From Antrodiella citrinella (lineage: Eukaryota > Basidiomycota > Agaricomycetes > Polyporales > Steccherinaceae): DNA of 64,000 nt. The stretch lies in contig SGPM01000012.1 in the NCBI GenBank assembly GCA_004802725.1, positions 1-64,000 on the forward strand, written 5' to 3'. Below, piece by piece: positions 57,170 through 64,000 of this stretch (within the stretch, counting starts at the first letter, position 1; each line of letters opens with the position of its first letter). Position numbers and translations under genes: made by a program. The notes beneath the pieces are model-generated. The model had not been told where the DNA came from and did no database searches. It worked only from the letters and a program-made list of their open reading frames with translations.

Positions 57170-60100
57170 TCAAGCAGCTGGGGTATTTGGTGTTTGAGCC
57201 TCCGGTTGCGGCGGCGCTGGTGTCGTTGGTGTCGACTCTGGCTCTGGTACGGGCGAAGGAAGGACTTCCTCTAAGAAGCCAGGCAGGAACCGTTCTACCC
57301 TCTCGTGCGTCGCACCCCACAACGCCTTTTGTCGCTCATCACGAGTGTCATCCCCCGCTGGAGGTGGTACGAGAGATCCAGTTGCACTCATGACCAGAAT
57401 CACGTTCTTCAATGACTCTGGTACGGCTTCGTACTGCAAGTCACAGAAATCAATATAAGTCGTCGTGGAAGGGGTCATAGGGTACTCACCAGCTGGTCTC
57501 TGCGGTCTACATGCATCAAGCGATCCAAAAGATCCAGGACTTGGATCCACAACACTCGGATATCCGCCATCTGCTCATCTCTGGCCTCGAATTGCATGAA
57601 CGCCTTGCACAGCAGTGCAGAGGCACGCAATCTGGTTTCCGGTATGCCCATGGGATCACGCATGAGGACTTGCGGCTTCAGCAACTCGTCGAGGAGCGGG
57701 AAGATCACGCGATTGAATAGCTCGTCCACCTGGCCTTGATCTTGAGCATCGAGCTTGAGGTGAGGACCGAGGACTGTACGCTGAAGATGGAGGATTGCGC
57801 TATGACGAATTTCTCGTGAAGTGTTGGAGGATTGGCGGGCCAGAGAGGACAACAAGGGCAAGGCGTAGATCTTCCACGCTGCGCAGACAGATCAGCGTTG
57901 TCCACATGCACCAAATGGTATACGTACTAGGTCGGCCCTCGAATGTTGGATTTGACCAGAATCGCTTGAGATCGGACAGCATGTCGATAGCCTTGAGACC
58001 GCGTTCAATCACAGGAGAACTACAGACAATCATCATCTGGACTAAAAAAATGTCTCTGAACTCACTTCGAGGAATTGAGAGGCTGTGTGCGGCGTCCCTG
58101 TTGCTGTGATTCAGTAGTATCTCCTGCGACCGTTGCGTATTCATCGAGGACTGCGATGAGGCCGCCGAAGTTATCAGGAGTGACAAATTGCGTAGGACCA
58201 TCTGCTACCAGCGACTGCACAAGTTCGAAGGACTGCCGAGACGCTTCTGGATGAGAGAGTGTGGCCCTCATGAGAGCAAATGCCAAGCCCCATTCGGTTG
58301 GTGAGCTGATAATGCCTCTATGCTTGGTGACAATCAGGACCAAGCCTGCGGCAAGTTGCTCTGCCACAGAAGATGCAACAGTAGGAGGCAGTCTTGCCAG
58401 GAGATCAAACGAAATGTAGATTTGGTCCCGCAAGGATGGCTATTAAGAACGCTTAGTGGATGCCACCTCTAATCAAAAACATCGCGAACCTTGGTTGCAA
58501 GTATGAGACAAATGCGGAGTAACCCCACCACAGCCCGTTCCATGAGCAGGATACTGTACTGCGTCGGTGACGTCAGCAGGGCGGACAGGTGCTCAAACAC
58601 AACGGGCCTGTAAGTTTTCTATAAGAATCATGTATGCATTTATTCAAGCGGAAAACTGACCAAATTTCTTCGATATATTGTGGCGTCTGACACGCGATAC
58701 TGACCATTGTCTCCAGCAAGAAAACTGAAGCAGGATCATATGGAAGGGAATAGTTCCCTTCCAGGGTTGTGTCCAAGTTGGAGTTGATATCATCTGACTC
58801 CTGCTTCAGACGAGCGACGGTGCGTTCATGCGCGAGGGCTTCCAAAGCGCGAACAGCAGAGACTAATGCCTCAAGATCCAGTTGCCTACGGGTAGAGTTA
58901 GACGATGGGAAGCGCAAGATAGGAATACACTTACAAGATTTGCTTGTAGAGTTCGTCCAAACGGCAGGACGTGATGCAGTCGATAGTACACAACGTGTTC
59001 TCTACGTCGGATTCCGTGGCATCTGGCACCAGCGCGTCCGCACTCGAGCTGTAAGGAGTCATAAGGTACGAGGAGAGTGCAGATAACAGTCCGTCGGATC
59101 GTTGTGGTTGTCGGAGAGGCTGGCTTCGGCGGAGGGGGATGATGGAGACTCCTCCTAAGAAGTCCTCCATTTGCAGCATACGAGTAGGTAAAAGTGAGTG
59201 TAGGAACAGGTTTTCGAACATTTCAAAGATCTGTAACTGCCGTCAGTACGTACAACACGATGTGAGAGGGCAACTCCTTACCTGGGTCCAGCCCTCCCGA
59301 AGTGAGTTGCCATTGCCGTTGACAATGTTGAACAGGACAACAGCAGCCAGTTGACCCTTGAAGTTGGTTCCAAATTTGACGGAAAGGGAGGACACAGTGA
59401 TAGATTGTCCCTCCACTTCTACCACGGGGTAGTTCGGCACTTGAGAAGGAAGACTGTCTGATAGCAGAGCAGTTGCCTGCGACAGTGAGACCACCACATA
59501 GTCAAAGACATCGGGCAGCTGGAAATGTCTAGCCAAAGTAGCGCATTGCCGGAACCCGGCGATAGCCCTCTCGATGACATAGTCGTCGTCGAATGTGATA
59601 AAAGCATATGCAATCGCCGAGACAACAGGCCTCCAGACTGCCCTGAACATCTCCTTGTCGAATTGGGAGGTATTGCACGTCATGAATTCGCCTACAAAAA
59701 TCAACGTCAAGTCGGTGAGAGCAAAAACAAAACAACAACATACCGGCATGCTTGGACCGTGTCAGCAGCTCCTTCCACGCGTACTCAAATCCGAGTTGGC
59801 CAGTGTGCTCCTCAGGCATGACAATCTCACGCTTTCGGATCGTGTCGTATATATCCTGCAGATACTCGGAGGAAAAGTCACTGCCATCGTTGACACCTCG
59901 TAGATTCCGCTTGTAATCGTCGATTGTCATGCGTTTCTACAACGAAGTGAGAACATGCGCTTGTGGTTCTAGCAATGTACTTACCCGAACTTGAGGGTTG
60001 TGCAGATCCGTGTTCAACATGATAATCGAGTATGCAAGGACATAAACAGCATCCTGCGATTTGACCTCAGCTGTTAGCATGCATCAGTCACACTATACTT

Positions 60101-62584
60101 CAACGAGAGCTTAAGCACCGACCTGGCTCAGTAGCAATGTAGATCTCTGCAAAAGTTTCCGTGATACGGCTGATCTGTTGTGATTCGCCAGGCAAACGGA
60201 ATGTCTCCAGCATATCTCTCATCGCGTCCGCGACCGTAACCTATGCCTCATAAGTCGGCGTCAATGAGGTAGATGAGAATGGCTCACATTCTTGAAGTCG
60301 AACAACTTCATGTATGCCTTGAGAAGCTCGATGTTGTCCGGTTTTGAAATGAAGTCACCCAGCAGGCGTTTGTCCAATCGAGTACTACTCTTCAAGAACA
60401 CTGCCAGACTGTGTTCTCGCGACTCATTAGGGTCGTTGTATATTAGCTTGTTCTCTTCTAGATACGCGATTGCTGATTTTGGCTTCGTATTGAAACGCGC
60501 GGCACCGGTCAAGACTAGCTGCTTCTGTGACTTCGTTTGCATGAGGCCAGACGGAGGCGTGTAATGCTAACAAAAAGGCAGTCAGCATTCGAAAGGCATA
60601 TTCGTATATTCCGTAATAGCCCACCTCCGGCCAAGAATCGACGAACTACAGGAGACAAATCAGCATTGCTTCATATATAGGATCGAAAAAGTACCGACAC
60701 CTTCAGCTCGCGCGGCTACGTGATTGACAAACGCCAGAATGAGATCCAAACATAGGTACTGCGAGTTCTGTGGACCATATTCTTGGCCCGGTCCAGATTG
60801 CAGCGGGTATACGCCCTACGCAAACAGTTAAGCATACAACCAGACATTTATCGTAACGACGACGTACCCTGGCAGCGAAGTCTATCAACCGTTCAAACAT
60901 GTTCTCGCAGTTCATGTCACTGTCATAGTTCGAGTACAGATCGACCATGAAACTCGGTTGCCTAGAGATCAACGACAGTGTTTCCAGCAAAAGTTCTCGG
61001 GTATCTCCGCGAGCAGGCGCAACCTGCAAACGAGGTGTCGAAGGTCCTTTCTCCAGATCCAGGTCAGGGTTCACAGGTCCCAGCTTAGGAGTAGTGACCG
61101 TCGGTGTGCCCGGGCGAGGTGAAGCAACTCCTTTCAGACCAAGTCCGAATTGGGGTTTCTGTACTGTCGGTGGAGGGGCGAGACGGTCAATAGTGAAGGC
61201 CAGGAAGAGTTCTTGCTGGAGCTTGAGCCTTGGTCGCATGGTCTCGAACATGGTGGAAATCGTGCGAAGCGTGGTTTGAAGGACTGCAGGAGTGTCCGAA
61301 CGAGCTAGCTGGAAGAGATACTTACAGCCGTGATCAACAACGAGGGTAGCGAGGGAGGGAAAGCTGCATATTCGAGAACCAGAAGCCTCGAAAGCAACAT
61401 TCAGAATACGAAGGGCCGTCAGGCGCGTCGAGTCTGTGTGAGCTTGGTCGCCTGGATCCAGGATGTTGATGAGAACGCGAAGGAGCTCTAGTATAGATGG
61501 CAGTCCATCTGAAGTACAACGTCAGTGGTGTGTCTCGAACATACCGGAATCATGGACTTACATTCAGACCGAGCATCTCGTGGTGTCGGAGGAACCGGCT
61601 GCTTGTCAGGTACATCTTCTTTCGGAGGTTCTTCGACTTCCGTACTGGAGTCTGACTCTTCTTGCTGCGGGGACGTGTGTAGCTCAGTAGAGACGCTCAT
61701 CTTCACGTCTGTCTCTTCAGAGTTTGGGGTATTACTGGCCACTTTCTCTTCCTCCTTGAGAGGATCCAGTTGATCCAGTCTGGAAAAGACGGTCCTGACA
61801 AGTGCATGCATAGTCTGCTCCGCGGAACGTCTAAGGATTTCTGCAATATGTTCAGTACATGTGGGCCTCAAATGAAGCATTAGAAACGCACCGCTCAAAC
61901 GCATCTGGCAGCATGTTGTCAAGACTGTTTCCAACATCTCGCACACTTCCACATCACCCAATGTATGTCCAACACTCCCACACATACATGCCTGGATGAC
62001 AGTCATGATCTTTAGAAGCGCAACTTCGTCTCCGGACATGTCACTTGCTTCAAACTTGCATCGTGCGACGGTATTGCTCAGCTCGGCCAGAGCAGCATCG
62101 AGAGATATTGATTTGGAGTTGATGAGTTTGCACAAGAAGAAGGTATGCAGTGCAGACAACGCGGCAGATGTAATGGGGCCGGTGGAGAGTGGGGAGCGAA
62201 TTATCGCGCAGAAAGGCGCAAGGAGTTCCGGCAGCGGAAGTGCCTCGAGGTCTGTGGCGAATCATGTATATGTGCGAATCATCGTATGAGGCGATCAGAG
62301 GACGTACCATGTACTTCCTTGACCGTCCGCCTCAAGATCTGGAAACCCCCCATGAGTTCTTGCTCTGTACTTCCGCGGTCGGTCACATTGCTCGAGTTTT
62401 GTCTCGTACGTCTGAGGCCAAGACTGCTTGCTAGTTCGGAGTCCCTGGCACTGAACGAGTGGGTGGAAGAGGCCCATCTTGAGTTCTTGCGCATCACGGA
62501 AGTGACAGCAAGTATCTCTGAGAGCAATACATGCTTCAGAGAAACAGACGAGCTCCCCGACGATGGTGGTGTTTGTACATCCAT
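57170..62584 (-). CDS. GEA1: Sec7-domain Arf-GEF, Gea/GBF1 type
   Basis: Large Golgi Arf guanine-nucleotide exchange factor of about 1,500 residues, needed for COPI vesicle formation. [10 protein letters not shown] at 62584 is followed by a DCB domain ([29 protein letters not shown]) and the HUS region. The Sec7 domain is [18 protein letters not shown], then [14 protein letters not shown] with the catalytic glutamate finger (PGE) and [18 protein letters not shown] with KRMTIDDY. Beyond it lie the HDS1-3 helical domains ([55 protein letters not shown]). The tail is proline-rich and ends TPNTPAA. About 15 introns. The four residues that set brefeldin A sensitivity in Sec7 domains (Tyr, Ser, Asp, Met) are all of the sensitive kind. 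Order and length match GBF1/Gea, not Sec7p/BIG. Confidence 0.94.
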
Positions 62585-62871
62585 GGATGCAAGGTGAAGA
62601 GAATAGAGGGAGGGAGGAACTAGCAGGTTTGATATCCGAGGCGCGTCATATACACGGTAGCGAAGGACCAAGGTACGTGGAAGATATCAATGTGAAGCGT
62701 GTCAGGCGTCAATGATACTCTGAGGCGTTTGTTTGGTCCAGAGGCTCTTGCCAAACAATCCTCCAGGTTTGGAGATCACATTTCCCCATCCAGCCAATGG
62801 TCAATGTCATGCTATGTATCATTGCAACAAGTGAAATCGTCGTATCAATCCTATCAGTACACTGTATACAT

Positions 62872-64000
62872 TTACTGAGACCCGTCTACCGCCCGTTGAG
62901 ACATGGCGGCTTGCCCAGCAGCGGTAGCAGCCAGTCTTGACCGCTTCCTCTCCGCCTCTGTTTGAACCATTAGTATAAATTCAAAATAACGAGGATGCGG
63001 ATAGACCCACCAGCTTCCTTCTCTCTTTCGATATCTGCCACAATCTCTTCAATTTGAGCAAGGTCCAGGCTCTATCAGCGCGTCATGAGTAGGATACAAC
63101 ATGCATACCAATCAACACGTACTGTGATCTTGCCGTAGCTCTCCATGACGCTGATCTCGATGTTCTTCGCACCAGTCTGAACAACTTCCAGCAAACTCTT
63201 TACAGTCAGCTTGATAGCATCTTCTCGTGCCATGCCGTCTTTGTGATTCTTCTCCAAGAACTCCCGGACAGTCTTCGAAGATCGCCCAATGGCATTTGCC
63301 TGGTCCATTCTGTGAGTCTTTGACATCTGAGTGAGAAACAAGAAGAATGTCATACCTTCCATTCACTGTAGATTCCACTAGGCTCAGTCTGATACAGTCT
63401 AGGCTTGGTGTCATGAGGATCGAAGCCGACGATCAGAGTAGAAATGCCGAATGGCCTGACGCCTCCGGATTGCGTGTATTTCTGTTGATAGCATTACTTG
63501 AGAATAACAATGATTGAGACCATGCGTTCGTACCTGTTGAATGGTAGCAATATGTCTGGTAATATACTCCACGGTGACCGGGTCTTCCACTGTGAGTCGG
63601 TGACTTTGACATTCTATCCGGGCCTTGTCGATCAATACTCGACCATCGGCGGTCAAACCTGTTAGACACTGAGTATGAAGGCACGCGTAAATAAACTGAA
63701 TTACTCACCAGCAAACGCGAGGCAGATATGGTCATCCAGCATCACGACCTTGCGAACGGTTCGTGGGTCCTGAAGTTGCAGGACAGACTTCTTCTCTACG
63801 CCAAGGACTACCACATCCTGGCCTCTAACACCTACCTGCGGGAATTGTAAGATGCTGAGCAAAGGTGATGATACTCTGTACGTACCGCGCATGTTCCTTT
63901 CCGTACAGCTTCCAATGCATATTCCACCTGTATACGCGGTTAGAACGGTACACCCTTCTCTGTGCCTCCCAATATACGGACCTGGAAGAGATGCCCATCA
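62872..64000 (-). CDS. PRE6: 20S proteasome subunit alpha4 (partial)
   Basis: Minus strand, running off the right edge; the N-terminus is missing. Inside: DGHLFQ joined over an intron to [14 protein letters not shown], then [61 protein letters not shown] and [17 protein letters not shown]. Next are [54 protein letters not shown] and [20 protein letters not shown]. This is alpha4 (Pre6/PSMA7) rather than another alpha subunit, from the [13 protein letters not shown] and TVREFLEKN blocks. The C-terminal tail is [20 protein letters not shown]..., Ala-rich and unlike the lysine-rich yeast tail. Alpha subunits form the outer rings and gate of the proteasome. Stop TAA at 62872-62874. At least five introns. 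Confidence 0.93.

Noticed and set aside
1..64000. tRNA, rRNA, CRISPR array or secondary-metabolite cluster
   Set aside because: Scanned by eye for tRNA B-box words in intergenic parts and for regular repeats; none supported. No clustered biosynthetic enzymes are present. A tRNAscan run would be decisive.

Overview
The window is nuclear DNA of a filamentous basidiomycete, most likely an Agaricomycete (mushroom or polypore type). Genes are dense (27 called in 64 kb, on both strands). Nearly all are broken by short introns of about 50-60 nt with GTRNGT donors and YAG acceptors. The families are typical of dikaryotic fungi: a GDS1 winged-helix regulator, a Jsn1-type PUF protein, Fmp25, Sym1 and a fungal linker histone. 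There are no operons, prophages, CRISPR arrays or recognisable tRNA/rRNA genes. Exon joins were made by eye, so coordinates give the start codon to stop codon span of each gene, introns included.

Layout. 1-5 kb: three tandem paralogous small membrane proteins on the minus strand, the first cut by the window edge, then two uncharacterised genes. 5.5-12.7 kb: a serine-rich hypothetical protein, the mitochondrial RCC1-like protein Fmp25, then on the plus strand a small conserved protein, the HIT-family hydrolase Hnt1 and the Mpv17 homologue Sym1. 13.4-32.8 kb, all minus strand: a PUF protein with two RRMs, a GDS1/APSES transcription factor, linker histone H1, RNA polymerase III subunit RPC3, a large acidic protein and a degenerate acyl-CoA-synthetase-like protein. 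34-45.5 kb: FACT subunit Spt16, an alpha/beta hydrolase, a tiny basic protein on the opposite strand and the RecQ4-like helicase Hrq1. 45.5-53 kb, minus strand: a Scy1-type pseudokinase, an arrestin-like protein and a cytochrome b561 protein. 53.3-56.8 kb: mitochondrial 3-hydroxyisobutyrate dehydrogenase and an extended-SDR-like protein. 57-64 kb, minus strand: the Sec7 Arf-GEF of the Gea/GBF1 type and proteasome subunit alpha4, cut by the right edge.

Most of this is conserved housekeeping: chromatin (H1, Spt16), Pol III transcription, DNA repair (Hrq1), mRNA control (PUF), trafficking (Gea, Scy1, arrestin), mitochondria (Fmp25, Sym1, HIBADH) and proteolysis. I saw no new multi-gene system. 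The points most worth checking are two consecutive 9-nt microexons in HRQ1, a transcription factor joining a GDS1 winged helix to an APSES domain that an in-frame intron interrupts, a short poly(A)-tailed retroposed fragment with 15-bp target-site duplications upstream of SPT16, a conserved-looking but catalytically degenerate acyl-CoA synthetase, and the tandem membrane-protein family at the left edge.
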